Shown here in pieces: positions 29,901 to 42,500 of a stretch of DNA of 64,000 bases. Made by a program: the position numbers and the translations under genes. The notes below the pieces were generated by a model. The model did not search any database. It was given only the letters and a program-made list of their open reading frames with translations, and was not told where the DNA came from. Source of the DNA: Cardiocondyla obscurior (lineage: Eukaryota > Arthropoda > Insecta > Hymenoptera > Formicidae); contig NC_091864.1 of assembly GCF_019399895.1 (NCBI RefSeq), positions 11,758,001 to 11,822,000 on the forward strand, written 5' to 3'. The first letter of the stretch is position 1; each line of letters opens with the position of its first letter.

Positions 29901-32900
29901 ATCAATCTATTTGCTAACAATATCCAAGCTGAAGGTAACGTGACAATGAATTTATAGTGCTTAACGTCGCGTTTAATTCATTAAATTACAGTAGGACCCT
30001 TGACGGCGTAACGATCATCAAATCAAGGGAGGGGGAGCACTGCGCGGTGGAAAATAGCATTTTACACAGTGTCAAATTACATTAAATTTTCGGGGCCGTA
30101 ATTAAACCTCCGTTACGACAACGATAGCAACGTACAAAGCGTGGTCCCGTAGTTGACCGGCGTTAAATCGAATTTTCTGCGCTGTCGAATCAACGTTATG
30201 TTTACAATCTATCTTAATTTATTCTCAATGTGAGCTTAACCTGGCCCTATCGTGATAAGGGACACATTGCACTTGCCTGAACATATTAGCTTTATCGCGC
30301 TTTCAGTTTCTCAATGCCGCAATGATCCATCAAGCGTGCCGCTGATTGTGCTCAACGTAAAGTTAAAAGACGAGAAACGTCATTCGCGAAAGGTGCCGGC
30401 TTTAAATATTATGTGTGCGTGTATTGTTTTGTATTTGAGATTTTAGGAAAATAATTATAAGTCGCTCCCGTGGTCATTAACGGAAACGGTAATACGGTAG
30501 AATTCATTACCGATCTCGTTTCACGTAACGTCCCATGTTGCATCGACAAAAAGAGCATCTGTCGTATATGGACATCGCGTCGAATGATAAATTGCCGGCA
30601 TTATGCAGTATCAATTCGTTTCTGCTGATTGCGCTGGAAATAAAGAAATCGCTAATCGGTTATATATAGGGTTAACAGTCGCATCAATTCATCGATCAAA
30701 ATAACGTCTCGCGTGATTAATCGTCGTTTGCCGACTGCGTAGAACGACGTTCAACGTATTCTAAGCGTTGTGCAAAATTCAACCGAAAAGTAAACCGTCT
30801 GTAAGCGCATTCGTCTGTTTGCATAAAAACTTTGCGAAAAAATCTTGGATTACGCGCCTGTATATTAAGCACGCCGACGAAGGCTACAACGCTGTAGCAA
30901 AGCGTGAATTTAAAGCGATTATTAAAAGTGTTTCTATATTAAATAAATATGTAAACAATATTTATTAATTTAATACGTGACACAGTTCCGACGTTGCAAT
31001 TATTGTCTCGTAATTATTGCATGCCCCAGCTTGACCAATTTATCATCGCATTAAAATTACACGAGTCACACATACAATGCTATTTCCATCGGTGACATTA
31101 ATCTCATTATTTAAGCCAGTGGCGCCGTTTAACTTTATTCGGAAACGCAATAATTAGTAACGCCAGGCGGTGTTAAATCTCTTAAAACCACCACTGTAGA
31201 TTAGCGCAAAAATTACTTACAGCGCAGTAATCGTGATAAAAGCGCAGCTTCTAAGCGCCGGCTTTAAAGCTATTTAGAGGCATAAATATCCAGGTTTAAC
31301 ATTACATTTGGCAGTGTGGATTTTTCAGCTGATCCCAAGATTCCCAGTATACTAACCTTTTCATTATCGTTTCGCGTTTCCCGTATCGAATTAATTGTAA
31401 GAATTCTCTCACAAATCTTTCTTTTTTTTTTTTTTTTTCCGCGTTACTCCATGCAAACGGCGAATGCTTAACGTCGCGGATAAACGAGCGATCGCCTGCC
31501 GGTGTTCAACCGTCCGAGGGTAACGAAAGCGACAAATTGCGACGGTGGAACTTTTTCGATTAAAGTCTCGCTTGCTCTGCGCAATTCAAAACCTTTCTCG
31601 GTCAAGTTTCCACTTGCAGCGACACGCATCCCGGCATAAATAAAGATGTTCCTCCGTAAAGGATAGCGGCGGTTGAGCGAGCAGCTGCAAAAGGGCAAAC
31701 CTTGTTTCTCTACGTGGAATTTCAACGTTAACCGTCGTAGAACGTAGAAGGAACAACGGCGATCGAACAACAATTGCAACACGTGAAATCACATCGTAGG
31801 AAAGCTTCGGAAGAGAGGGAGAGAGCAAGAGAAATGCTTTGCCGCGGAAAATCCTGTCGCATTCCAATTAGTTAAAGCAGTCGCAGCAACGTGAATCGAA
31901 TCCTTAATCGGATCCATTTGACATGATTGCCAGTTTAAATAATTCGTTGCGGTACTTTTATCTCTTTCTCGCCCTTCCTTTGTTTTATTCTTTTTGTTTT
32001 TTTTTTCTTTGCAAGCTCTCAAAAGTTTTAACAGACTATCGCGAATGATATTCATTAATTTTCGTCGAAGAAGATTACTTTAAATTCAGAACGGTTTAAC
32101 ACATAGGACGAAACGTAAAAGGAGATGTTTTTTTGGGGGGGTTTTTTTTTTTTTTATCAATTAGCACTTCGAGAACTTGTATTATTTCAATAAGACACGA
32201 CCGGACGACAGTACATCCGGGATGATATTGCCATAAAAACGCACGCTTTTGTTCCGTGCGGTCACGTCTGTCACGTACAGAACGCAAAAAGAAAATGCTA
32301 AAAATTTCCTCTGTGAAATATTTACCGGGCAAACGTTTGCCGTTCTGGCTGTCAAGTAGCCTTTAAAAGCGTGAACTGAAAGTGATGTAGAACATAGCTT
32401 CAACGCGATCGTCGCGAGAATCCGGTGGGGTTCAACAGAATTGTTATAACTTTTATAATTGTATTTTTTTAACTTCCGTCCTTATTCCTGCGTTAAAAAA
32501 AAATTTTTTTTATCTTTTTTTATTTAAACGAAAACACCGTTACGATTATATCCAGCTTTAATGTTTTAAAATAACGCGAAAACGTGATCGCGATAAAAAC
32601 TATTAACTATGCCATCATCCTTCAATATTTGCCGCTCTGCCGGAACGCTCCGAGTCGCTACTTGCACCTCGCACTCGTACAAAATGCTCGCTCGAACAGT
32701 CCCCTTTTTCCGCCAGTTTCTCACAAAAATAGGAACGTCAAGCACGAGAGCAATTTTCCGCAAGACGTCTCTGCAGCATGCAGTTTCGCGCAGAAACCTT
32801 TCTCCCTCGAGAAACCGGGTATATTTCTGTCTGCAATTAGCGCACTTTAACGAAGTCATTGTCTCATTGCATCCCTCGGTCCTTCTTTTTAACTTAAAAT

Positions 32901-35900
32901 GCGATTTCGAGAAAAGGAACAGACCTCATTACGGAAACTTTTACATCCAATGATTTATGGAGATTCAATGTACAGATAATGAATGCCGTTCCGTCGCGTC
33001 AATACGAAATAAATTAGAGGCATACGCGAAACACTTAGAACGCGTTTCAGTAAAAATTATAATGATATTAAGTGTGGTTGTGAGAAATGACAAGTGCTAC
33101 AATTATTCCTGATTTCGCGACTTTTTGTTTCGAACAATGAGAGCAGAAAACGTAGTTTTGCCCAAACTTTTTTAAGCGGTACGTCAGAATAACATTACCA
33201 CTGTATTCCTCGCATCTGTAAAAGCGAATTCGCGAATTGTTTGTACGAGACTGAAATATGCAATTCGACACAGCAAGAAAAAAAAAAAAAAAAAAGAGCC
33301 ACTGATCAATATGAAATGCGTTATCAAGTCAGTTCGCCGACGCTGAGCAAATATTTATTCGATGGAAGTTATTATTCGGTCTATTGTTTGCACAGAATAC
33401 AAACTGTTCTCGCAAGAGCCGATAATTTTGGCTCAATTTGCAATTAACTTACCTCTTTCCGTGTAAGAAAGTTTGTAAAAAACTGTGTGAATGGGGAACG
33501 GAATGTACCGGTGAGAACAAAAATTAAAAAAAAAATTTAAAAAAAAGAAAGTTAAGAGGAGGGCCAAAAATGACTGGAGTGATGGAGAATCGGCAATTAC
33601 TCAGGACAAAGAAGCAAGGGGCGGTGTAACCGGCAAAATTGAGGAGTTCTCATTAGTCTTAGGAAGTGCTCTCTTTTTTTCGCGACTTCGTATTGGTAAT
33701 TTAGCTCGAGATATTTCAATGGAACTTTTCCAAAAGTATATCACTGCGACTGATACATTTTTAATATTAGACTTAGCTTAGTGGCACTTTAATCAACGGT
33801 CTATATTTTTCGCAGCGGATGTCTCTCCGCGTTTATAAATTTATTAAATATTATTATGAAAAGTAAAAATCCACGAATATTCAGATTCTAATAACGCAGC
33901 AGACTTTTTGCCGCGCGTACGGAAAAGTCGAACACGAATATATTCATATTACTTTCAGCCGCGTCGTCAAGCGCGCGATACGAAGTACAGCGTAGGTGAA
34001 TTTCGCGTCGACGAACTTTCGAAGGATTGAAAATTCAACGTCGTGTATACGCCTGTTGTAGCGTGAAAACGGACCTGATGGAAGAGGGGGCCAATTCGAC
34101 TCTCAGCATAGCTAAAGTCGGACCTATGGATAGCGGAAATTACACCTGCCAGCTTACCACCATGCCGGACCAACCTGCCACAGTTCACGTGCACGTTTTA
34201 AACGGTGAGAATATTTTTGTATCCTTGATATTTCTTGATTGCTCCTTCGCGTTTATCGACTTTTATTGTTGAAGCGTGTGAAATTAACGATGTCATCTTG
34301 TTAGGAATATACAGGGCGCGTTTAAAACTGTTGTACAGTACACATTTTTTTTTTCCTTTTACATCTATTATATTTATTTGTTAAATAATTTAATTGAAAA
34401 CACATTAAGATTCTCACCGTTTTAAATTTTGTAAATTTGTGTGCAAAATAAAGACCACCGGGATTAAAAGTACATCGTGCGCGCAATAAAACGTACTTGT
34501 TTACTTTGAAACGGATAGAACGGGTTATTTTCGTTTCTTTGATGGCGCTATTCGAATAATCGACCGTTCGGTTAAACAATGTTTAAATAGTACAGGAATT
34601 CTATTGTGCTACCCATCTGGGCGCGCGCGTTTTGTTTAATTTGAAATTGAAATTTGTTTCGAAAAATCTATCCAGGAAAATTTCACCTGGCTCCGATGCA
34701 GTTTACGGAAACTTATCTCAAACTATTCACTGATTAACATGATACGAAACAGACTAACAATAGTTAGATGGGAATCGCGCTTCAAGTCTTAAGTAATTGA
34801 CGAATTCACAACATTCACCGATGCGTGGTATTCGCGTTTGCTCCATTACAAAAGCTATATCCGAACGTTCGCGTACAACTTTGTGTACAGTAGCTGGCAG
34901 ACTCGGCTATTTATTACTGAAGTACATGCCTTTGAAGCATTTAATATTTATCTTGAACTGCGCTCGCAAATGCGCCTAAAAGTCCTCCGGTGTTTGACTC
35001 CTGCGAGAAAGTTCCCATGTCGGAACTTGTTATAAAGGATCTTCTTAAAACGCTTTCGCGCAGGAACTCGCGACGAAACTAAGTACGCAAGTTGAATTTT
35101 CTAACTACACAGACAAACTTTGCACAATTGCTTTGATGTTGCGACTTACGCATTATGGTTTCTGGATTAATCTCTATCGAGTTCGCGCGATATTCTCGTG
35201 ATACTAAAAACGATAGATAACTTCCGTAAAAAAGTTTTTTTTATTACTAATTTTCTACTATTTATCACTATTTTTTTTTTAATAATGTTCTTAAATGATT
35301 GATTTTATTTGCAATATGTGATATCAATTGCATATTTCCACGAAATTAAAAAAATAACAAATTTACAAATGGAACAAACTCGTAATCAATTTTTCTTGAA
35401 CAAGATGGTTTTTTTTCGATTTTCCTAATTTTCTTTTCAACAGGGGGTTAAAAATACAAATGTATATCATAACAGGCGTTAGAAAGAAGAACATGTATCA
35501 GTCAGGACGTTTCCATTTCGCGAAGATAACAGAGAAATTCGCGTGACACAACCGTCGATGACGAAGAGACTTACTTCTCGGCACGCAAAAATAAATCGTT
35601 CATAAATTCAAACACCTTACAGCACATATATTCGCCTTGGGATCAAATACTGGGGAATTCGCGGTTCCTCGGGAATCTTGTATTGCGAGATGACTTACGC
35701 AAATGCCATTTCGATTATCCTCTCCGCAGCTTAATACGGATTCGACAGGCTTCAGTCGGAGCTAAATTGTACAAGATGTTTCCTAATAATATTTGCATGT
35801 CGCTTGGGCTTTCATTACGAGCTGATAATTACGTCTAAATTCGATCAGAGTTTACTTTACTGAACAAGGAAGCGTTCTCGCAATTATCTATTATAAATTT

Positions 35901-36242
35901 TCACAAATCTCACATATCGTTCTCGTCTCTAGTGCCTTAAAATAAAAGTTTCAGCTTTACCTTGTGCTTTTTGTATTATTCTTTTATTTTCGTGTCTGTC
36001 TGATAAAGTGCTGATTATAATTCTTGATTGTCAATACTAGACGACGTATTCAAAGATTATTATCGACGTCGGAAAAAGAGTTCCGCGAGCGATTCCTTGT
36101 GAGTGTATTTGACGCTGTTTCAGGAGAAAGTTTAGCCGAGTTACATCACAGCGGTGCTCAGCTCATTCGAGCGGATGTCGCTAGCTCGTCGTTATTCTTC
36201 CTGGCAGCCGTTCTCGCTCGATCGGGCCAGGTGCTCAGATGA
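11885..36242 (+). CDS. dpr20: Dpr-family two-Ig-domain cell-surface protein, Dpr20-like (six exons)
   Basis: Joined exons 11885-11963, 20243-20484, 22216-22441, 27089-27272, 34062-34204 and 36124-36242 give 330 residues with every splice phase compatible. Residues 1-24 or so form a signal peptide. Residues 27-74 are a low-complexity linker with a His cluster (67-73). Ig1 (about 75-182) has Cys98, Trp110, the Dpr-typical LLTVG..TY.GD stretch (125-135) and a DEGQYEC motif ending at Cys165. Ig2 (about 183-291) has Cys211, Trp227 and DSGNYTC ending at Cys273. The tail has a hydrophobic run (314-323) suited to a GPI or membrane anchor. Dpr proteins are neuronal surface molecules that bind DIP partners in synaptic recognition. 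Several stretches (KYYE.DST, DTTRGG, GANSTLSIAK, NGES.AELHH) resemble Drosophila Dpr20 as I remember it, more than other Dprs. The start could instead be the in-frame ATG at 11897. Confidence 0.9.
11964..20242 (+). other. dpr20: Dpr20 intron 1
   Basis: An 8.3 kb intron with a gtgagt donor and an acatgttacag acceptor. It holds CpG-rich blocks at 15.0-15.6, 18.0-18.7 and 19.1-19.3 kb with overlapping open frames in several phases, none recognisable. It also contains the candidate antisense exon at 12835-12967, listed separately. Otherwise I see only AT-rich DNA and short homopolymers. Confidence 0.75.
12835..12967 (-). other. Candidate short antisense first exon in Dpr20 intron 1
   Basis: On the - strand an ATG at 12967 has G at -3 and an in-frame TGA 12 bases upstream. 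It opens 44 codons (beginning MYGDDLSRAM and ending with CNGRRR) that run into a plausible donor (GAG|GTAAAT). The composition is protein-like, but I found no partner exon and no family match. Chance is a serious alternative. Confidence 0.2.
20243..20484 (+). CDS. dpr20: Dpr20 exon 2 (linker and start of Ig1)
   Basis: Encodes residues 27-107 and ends in phase 0 at DKT before gtaagc. It contains the Thr/Ser/Pro-rich linker, the His cluster, the WGPHFE entry into Ig1 and the first Ig1 cysteine in the LDCRISLL motif. Confidence 0.92.
20485..22215 (+). other. dpr20: Dpr20 intron 2
   Basis: A 1.7 kb AT-rich intron ending in ttttcag. Apart from the protein-like open frame at 21460-21756, listed separately, I see no feature in it. 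Confidence 0.8.
21460..21756 (+). other. Protein-like open frame inside Dpr20 intron 2, possible cassette exon or gene fragment
   Basis: Directly after a good acceptor (aactttttag, ending at 21459), 98 codons stay open although the DNA around is very AT-rich. The first 60 or so codons read like a soluble protein: a charged helical stretch (KEMVIRLQEKQRLK), then a Ser/Asp-rich part and a DPCRRC motif. The frame has no upstream ATG and starts at the splice site. A weak donor (ctg|gtaatt) lies at the end. It would enter in phase 0, as the surrounding Dpr20 exons do, but inclusion would split Ig1. It may be a decayed retrocopied fragment or chance. Confidence 0.25.
22216..22441 (+). CDS. dpr20: Dpr20 exon 3 (core of Ig1)
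   Basis: Encodes residues 108-182 in phase 0 to phase 1. It begins VSWLRR, supplying the Ig tryptophan. It continues with LLTVG and FQYPDNWRL, then the second Ig1 cysteine in QYECQISTHPP, a stretch typical of Dpr proteins. Donor gtaagt follows. Confidence 0.95.
22442..27088 (+). other. dpr20: Dpr20 intron 3
   Basis: A 4.6 kb intron with a 25-A run at 22620-22644. It holds purine-rich, CpG-bearing DNA around 23.1-23.7 kb and 25.7-26.1 kb, where open frames are mostly Arg/Lys/Ser low complexity. I see no exon or element I can support. Confidence 0.75.
27089..27272 (+). CDS. dpr20: Dpr20 exon 4 (first half of Ig2)
   Basis: Encodes residues 183-243 and ends in phase 2 before gtaagc. It starts with the APSVQIVD inter-domain strand and carries the KYYEADST stretch, Cys211 and Trp227 of Ig2, and ends at TTRGGI. 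Confidence 0.93.
27273..34061 (+). other. dpr20: Dpr20 intron 4
   Basis: A 6.8 kb intron that splits Ig2. CpG-rich islands at 28.7-29.1, 31.45-31.9 and 32.6-32.9 kb hold open frames on both strands but no family match. Between them is AT-rich DNA with A and T runs. Confidence 0.75.
34062..34204 (+). CDS. dpr20: Dpr20 exon 5 (second half of Ig2)
   Basis: Encodes residues 244-291, entering in phase 2 after gttgtag and leaving in phase 1 before gtgaga. It contains VKTDLMEEGANSTLSIAK and the second Ig2 cysteine in DSGNYTCQL. An N-glycosylation site (NST) is present at 255-257. Confidence 0.93.
34205..36123 (+). other. dpr20: Dpr20 intron 5
   Basis: A 1.9 kb AT-rich intron ending in tgtttcag. 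I see no other feature in it. Confidence 0.8.
36124..36242 (+). CDS. dpr20: Dpr20 exon 6 (C-terminal tail and stop)
   Basis: Encodes residues 292-330 and a TGA stop at 36240-36242. The first codons complete NGES.AELHH, which I recall from Dpr20 of flies. A hydrophobic stretch (SLFFLAAVLA) follows small residues (VASSS), as in a GPI-attachment signal, though the last seven residues are polar. Confidence 0.88.
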
Positions 36243-37155
36243 AGGCTCGACCCTGCTTCTTCGGGTATTCGCGAGAGTCGTTGAGGTAGGCGAGAGAGAG
36301 AGAGAGAGAGAGCACTTCGCGGCGATGACAAAGGGACAGTGCTCCACGACGGTGAACGAAACATTATCACCTGTGCACCGCGCGAACTTTTCTATTATCG
36401 TGACGGGAGTGGACACGAGGGCCAAAGGAGTGTGTTACGTTAACATATTACGTTGACATAAGGAACGTAGATGAAATAGAGGCGGTTGGCTGCGTTGTTT
36501 TGGAACGTTATTATAAAAAAATGGGTTTAAAGATATAGGTCACTTGGCATTCGCGATATTCATGTCCGAAGCATGTCTCGATCGCGAAATAATACACCTT
36601 CGTCAATTTTCAGCGCGATTATTATTCGAGCCATTCTACACGGGATTTGAATATTTCAAACAGGATAAATGTCTCCGTAAACGACTCCAATATCTATTTA
36701 GCTAGTTAATTTTCTGGGATTTGCATTCGAAAGCCGGCAATAATACATAAACCATTTAAAAGAGTATTACGGATTTAGTTATTATACATTTATAATAAGT
36801 CGTTCACTAATGTGCCTATTCATTTTTTAATTCGTTCGAGTATTGGCTTTTGCGGATTCTTTAAATGTGAACGTTTCCACACGCACGAATAAGATGTGTG
36901 TACGCGCCGTTAAATTGCCGCAAATATAATATATATACATTATGTGCGCGCCACCAAATGTAAAGTGAATTATTCGGTCATTACGAAATGATAGGATAAT
37001 AATACGCTGTTAACATCGCTCGTGCGTTTGATTGCTCGACATCAGCACCTCGCCAAGTTATTCTAACGCAACCGTTCTCGCAACTAGAAATGACCAAAGC
37101 AAGAGTAAAATCATAAATCTGCGTATCGAATAACCAATAACCGGTAAACAATAAA
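36243..37155 (+). other. dpr20: Probable Dpr20 3' untranslated region
   Basis: Follows the stop codon. It contains a (GA) tract at 36292-36312. The first clear AATAAA polyadenylation hexamer I see is at 37150-37155, which would give a 3' UTR of roughly 0.9 kb. The actual end is not proven. Confidence 0.4.
36292..36312 (+). repeat. GA microsatellite
   Basis: An uninterrupted GA dinucleotide run of 21 bases in the probable Dpr20 3' UTR. Confidence 0.9.
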
Positions 37156-38809
37156 GGCTCGGGGCACGGACTGCTATTGGAGTGGCTCCTATCGCGTATC
37201 ACTATGGCTGTGATAATCGAGACAAATTGCGCTGTTCGATTCGGCCTCCATCCATCACTATTCGCACCATTATATTACAAAATTCTCTGCGTCCACCGAA
37301 GCGTTTTTTTTTTTTTTTTTTTTTATAGCGCGGAACGAGTGCGAGGATTCACACGGGACGAGGAAATTTTTCAATTAACAGGATCACGAGCTTCCATCGT
37401 TTTATCCAATAATATTATTTTATTATTGATAATTAAAAGGCAGCAAATTTCTCGTCGAATGTGCAACATCAATTATCAGTGCGTCGGGGAGACTGTTGCC
37501 TATTGATAAGGTTTGTTAAATATTTCGAGATTATTTTGATTATTACAATAATTATTATTGTTAATTATAATAATAATATAATACGAATACATATGCATTA
37601 TACGTACTATAAATTAAGTTAATCTATGATAACATTGATGAAAATTGTTACAGAAAGAACAATTAAAGCTGATATTGCGTTAATTGCGCCTGCTTTCTGA
37701 CATCGGGTTTTTGTGACAGGATATTCGTGTATATACTAGGTTTCTATAAATTCGTCAAAATGTATTTAGATGCTGTGTATGTGTGTGTGTTTTTTTTTTT
37801 TTAGCTCGCAACCAGGAAACAAATATATTTTACGTAGTTTTGTTATTTAATCTCGTAATTATATTACCTCGTGCAACAAAATTTAAAACACAGCTTGCCA
37901 AGATATTATCTAAATGTATGTTATGCAGTGATGAAGGTACGCTTGTCTTTCATGCAGCCAACCAAATCTTTATGCCGTGAGAAGGTGTGTGTGTGTGTAT
38001 GTGTATACATGAGAGAAAGATTACGCGTTATAAATTTAAGCTGAATATAAATTTAAGCCGAACCTAACGTTTTATCGTGAGGAAAACGAAAATCACGTAA
38101 TATACGATATGCGTTTTACAAGAACTGGCTTTGTCTCATTGTACGCCTCGCAATTCAGACTTTAGAAATTTTAGCCTGGATCGTAGTCGTGATTTTTTTG
38201 CACAGGTAAGTATCGCTCTCGAAATACAACGTATACTTTAAAGACCGCGTAGTTCTTAGCGTTTAAAAAGTAATTTGAAATTGGATAAAAATTATTTAAA
38301 GATCCTATTTATTACATGAGTTTTATCACACGCATAAATCGAAACTGTTATCTCGTAGTACGTAAATATGTTCTCTTTTCCATAATGTTTATTATTTAAA
38401 TTAAAGGATTTGCATGACGTATTCAAATCGGATGTGATTTGATAATGGAAACGTGCGTTGTGTCGTACGGGGGCGGAGGGAAGCGGAAACTCGGATCGTT
38501 GACGTAAAATCGCGCGAGAAGTTTTGTAAATCGAGCGTGGCGAATTAGAATTCCGCACGTATAGCTGACGTTGACGACATCGTCTCTTCGGTACTTTGTA
38601 TAGCGTGTCTCGTTCAAACGAAACATTTTCTCTCTCGCTCGCGAGTTTACTCGATTTCCAACTGTAAGCGCGACTTGGAATACATATGTGAGATTTTCAT
38701 TGATTGGAAAACAAAGGGATGTCTTGAACATCACGTTTCACTCGCAACTTTTATGGTAATTCTCGAATGAAAATTGTTTTTAAATACTTGAATAATTACT
38801 ATCGTAAAG

Positions 38810-38838
<29 letters not shown>
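38810..38838 (+). repeat. Poly-A run
   Basis: 29 uninterrupted A residues, among the longest homopolymer runs in the window. No recognisable retroposon sequence precedes it. Confidence 0.9.
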
Positions 38839-38841
<3 letters not shown>

Positions 38842-39083
38842 AAAAGGTAGAATTTCAGGTTATTAAACCAGAGAATTTTAGACTAAATAAAATTGTCGCT
38901 GCTAGACAATCGTGCCGGGCGTTTCTCTCAAACGAGAAATATCAGGCTCGCGCGGTGCTTACGTTTTATGAAAGGAAAGGTATAGCTCGGCTCTTGCCCA
39001 CGTTCAGCTTCGACCAGCTCGTAACAAAGCGGTGCGCTGTTCCGCACAGACGCACGGTCGCTTTTACGCCTAGCAGCGATTAA

Positions 39084-39531
39084 AGGACGAGCGACTGTAA
39101 AAATAACGTTGTTGAATTCCAACATTCGCCGCTGCCTCCGTCCGACCTCGGCCAAGATTTAACCAGGCTGAAACGCTACCGAAAAGCCGGGAAAGAGGCC
39201 GAGAGCCCACGCTCCCTCGTTTCGCGCAGCAAGATCCATTTCCGGTACGACGTTCCGTTACTTACGTACCGCGTATGCGGCGAGAAACGGTCGCGCTCCG
39301 CTTCTCATCGGGAGATTGAAGCCGGCTTGAACTTATCGTCAACCTTGCCGCAAGTAGGATACGTCGGGAATAACGTGCGGGAATATACGCGGGAAGTACC
39401 TCGGGTGCACACCGACAGATTGGACGTGGCTCCATCGATCTCCCTGTTGGACCTCCAGGAACTCTATTCATCCGTGTGCGGTCCGACATCCACGAGATTC
39501 TTCGTCGCTGGGACACCCTCCAGGAAGGTAG
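39084..39531 (+). other. Candidate coding exon of unknown gene in a CpG-rich block
   Basis: About 149 codons stay open from just after a TAA (39081-39083) to a plausible donor (AGGAAG|GTAGGT) at 39532. The 3' half (about 39327-39531) has varied, protein-like composition, including SISLLDLQELYSSVCGPTS. A possible acceptor (ctcgtttcgcgcag) ends at 39229. No domain is recognised and no partner exon was found. The opposite strand is also open for 115 codons here, so the low stop density of CpG-rich DNA could explain it. Confidence 0.22.
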
Positions 39532-42500
39532 GTGACTTTTCACGTTTCCTTGCCGAGACGGACTCGCTCGAAGCAACGTTACGACATTCGAACATGCTCC
39601 GCACATGCTGCGCGAATACTAAGAGTTCTCGTTAAAACAAACGCGGTGGCATTCGTTCGCAGCGACGGCCCGTTTCATTACATTTTTAATTATAAAAACG
39701 GCAAGAAATATTAAAAGTTTTATATGAAAATCCGATTGATATACATATGATTTACGAATATAAAAAGGGAAACCGCTACCTTGCCTCGAAGAGTTACAAT
39801 TAAATTCATTGTTTAAAAATAATCTCGGCAAAATTTTAACTTTATAAACTCGACCTGCACAAGGGACGCGCGCCACGAAATCGGATGAAGGTGAGAAAAA
39901 GAAATCGACTGCAGCCGGTTATCCGGCATTTGCGATTTGCAACTTTTATCAAATAAGTCTCTTTACTCCCAGAGTGAGGTTTTCGAAGTAACACACGATG
40001 TGGGATAACGTTTTGTAACTTTTCAACGCTCGCTTGCGCGTACCGGCGCGTCCCGGATTTCCGGATCTCATCCAGCACGTGGACCAATCCAGCGCGTCAG
40101 AGAAAAATATTGAATGCACAATATCGTCACTCGAGCAACTTCATTCTCATGCATTTTTCACGCGGCACGTGTCTATACCTTTTAACACTGCGCGGGGCCA
40201 AATGCAACGGAGGGCGTTTTATATGGTACATTCGGTAGAATAAATGCGCACCGGAAGAACGTCGCGGGTCTTTCCTGAAGCAACTTTTACGTATATCCGG
40301 ACTACATTCCAAAGCTCTTCTCTACATGTCGCAAGTTGACTATTACCTACTTCTGACTTTTTATTTTATTTTATTTTTTTTTCTTTCTTTTTTTCTCTTC
40401 ATTTTTCTTCCGGTAAACGACTATTTAATGATTTTTCCGACTATTACCAAGACGTGCGGAGTAACAGACAATTTTACGTCATCTCCTTTCGACTTGCAAC
40501 TATAAACGGGCATCTAACAAGCTTTAAAATGATCGCGTGCCTGTCTGTTCTCCACACTTCTAATCAAGTTTTGTGTGTTGCGTGCTCATGTCTATCGCGC
40601 CAACAGACACGAGCTAGACAATCTCATGGTATCTTCTTTACGTGCATAAGCACCGGCGAAGGGGGAAGGAGAGAGAAAAAAGAGCAAAAATACATTTTTA
40701 ATTTTATTACATACATAACGCTTTGAAATAAGAGAGATCCATATTTTATCTCGCGCATAAAACGTTATTTATACGATATTTATGATGTTAATGAAACACG
40801 TAAGCGCTTCGTATTAAATAAAATTGAACAAAAAGTATAATAAAATTTTAACGTAAATAATTTAATACGGTTTATTATAAGTCGACAATTTGTAATAATA
40901 TGTTTACAACGAGCAATTAAAATCCTAAAGAGCAATATGCGTAACAACATGCGTGATGAACGAGCCGCAAGATTATTTTACGTACGTTATCCCGCGGTAA
41001 GTGATAAGATTCTGGCGCTTTGGATACTGAATAACGAATTATGCGAGATATAATAATTATTATTATACGGTGATACAATAATAAAATTACAATTAATGTA
41101 CGGTGTAAATTTTTATGTACGAGCGGACAATATCGCTCGTACCATACGCCCGGAGCGTTTTAGCAGTGGACGCAGAAACATGCAACTTTACGAGGCGACG
41201 GTAGTCTCGGCAGCGAGGAACAAAATTTATGAATCCCTCCGGTTCTTAAAGAATTGACGACAAAGAAGCATATTGCTCGCAAAATGCAATATCGAAGTTT
41301 TAAAGTCGGCGCGAGACGTTGCTTCTCTGTAGTACAAAACGGCAATAAAAAAAAAAAAAAAAGATCCAGCATCGCAATTGGAGAAAATTACAAGCTAAAC
41401 ATGCGCAAGCACATGCACGAAAAGTAATTTCCGATAATGAGGAAATGAATGTTGCATAACTTGTAATGAAAAGTGGTGGATATAATATTATAAAATAATT
41501 CTTTACTGGACCATTTTGCAAATGCGCAATGTTATTGCAACGTAGAAAATTTCTTCCTGTACATTTTAATAATCCCATCGTATTCATTGATTGTAAATTA
41601 TAAAATATTTATTAATATCCTTCATTTCCTCGTATACTTAAACTCGTCATACGAATGTCATAATAATTATTTGCGCATATATTAATCAACCTCGAGATCT
41701 AATACAATTCGAGCGTGCGCGAGTAATAACTTAATGCGAAAAGAGTCTCTTTACATACAATAACGAAAATTTATATGTCGTCAACAGTTCTAAAAAAAAA
41801 AAATATAATACCCTTATACAATTCATTCGTAGAATTTAAACGTTTGTAATTACTTTCAACGACAGGTATCACCCGTCGACATAAAAAAAAGAAAAAAGAA
41901 ACAGGTAAGTGAAGGATTGCGTTCGTCTCGATTTAAAAACAAAAGTGTAAAATAACCATAGCCGGGAGTGGCGCAGCTGTTCAATGGGAATTTCTTAAAG
42001 CGTGCCTCGCAAGCCTACAAGGGATGAGATAAAATGCAAAGGCGTGATGAAGATGTTCTCCGCCAGGCACCTCGCTTTCACCGCAATCCTTGGAGGTGTG
42101 AAAGTGTGTAAACGGCGTACCAGCCGACGTTATATCGCCGAGACGAGAGAGCCGCTCTCATGGGAGCTGGACCCGGGCGAGATAGGGCGCCGGTGTCGGA
42201 GTTATAAATCGCCACGATTTCATCCCGCCCGCGTGTTGTATATGTCCGGAATGCATCTAACCGCGGTCTCGCTCGCGTGTTGGCCCACGTTTTCGGGCTT
42301 CCTGCTCTTCCCCTCCGACTCTCCGGGACGAAGGGCTAGAAATTATTAAAGAGAGTAACGGTAAAGTGTGCAACGATGTGACCCAATTAAACGTACACCG
42401 GCGCGATTTTGCCGGCTGCGCTCTTGCGAGGCAAAGAAAGATTTATATGCGGAGGTACTATTGCGGGTAGACAAAAATCGATCGAATATTCATTTACGAT

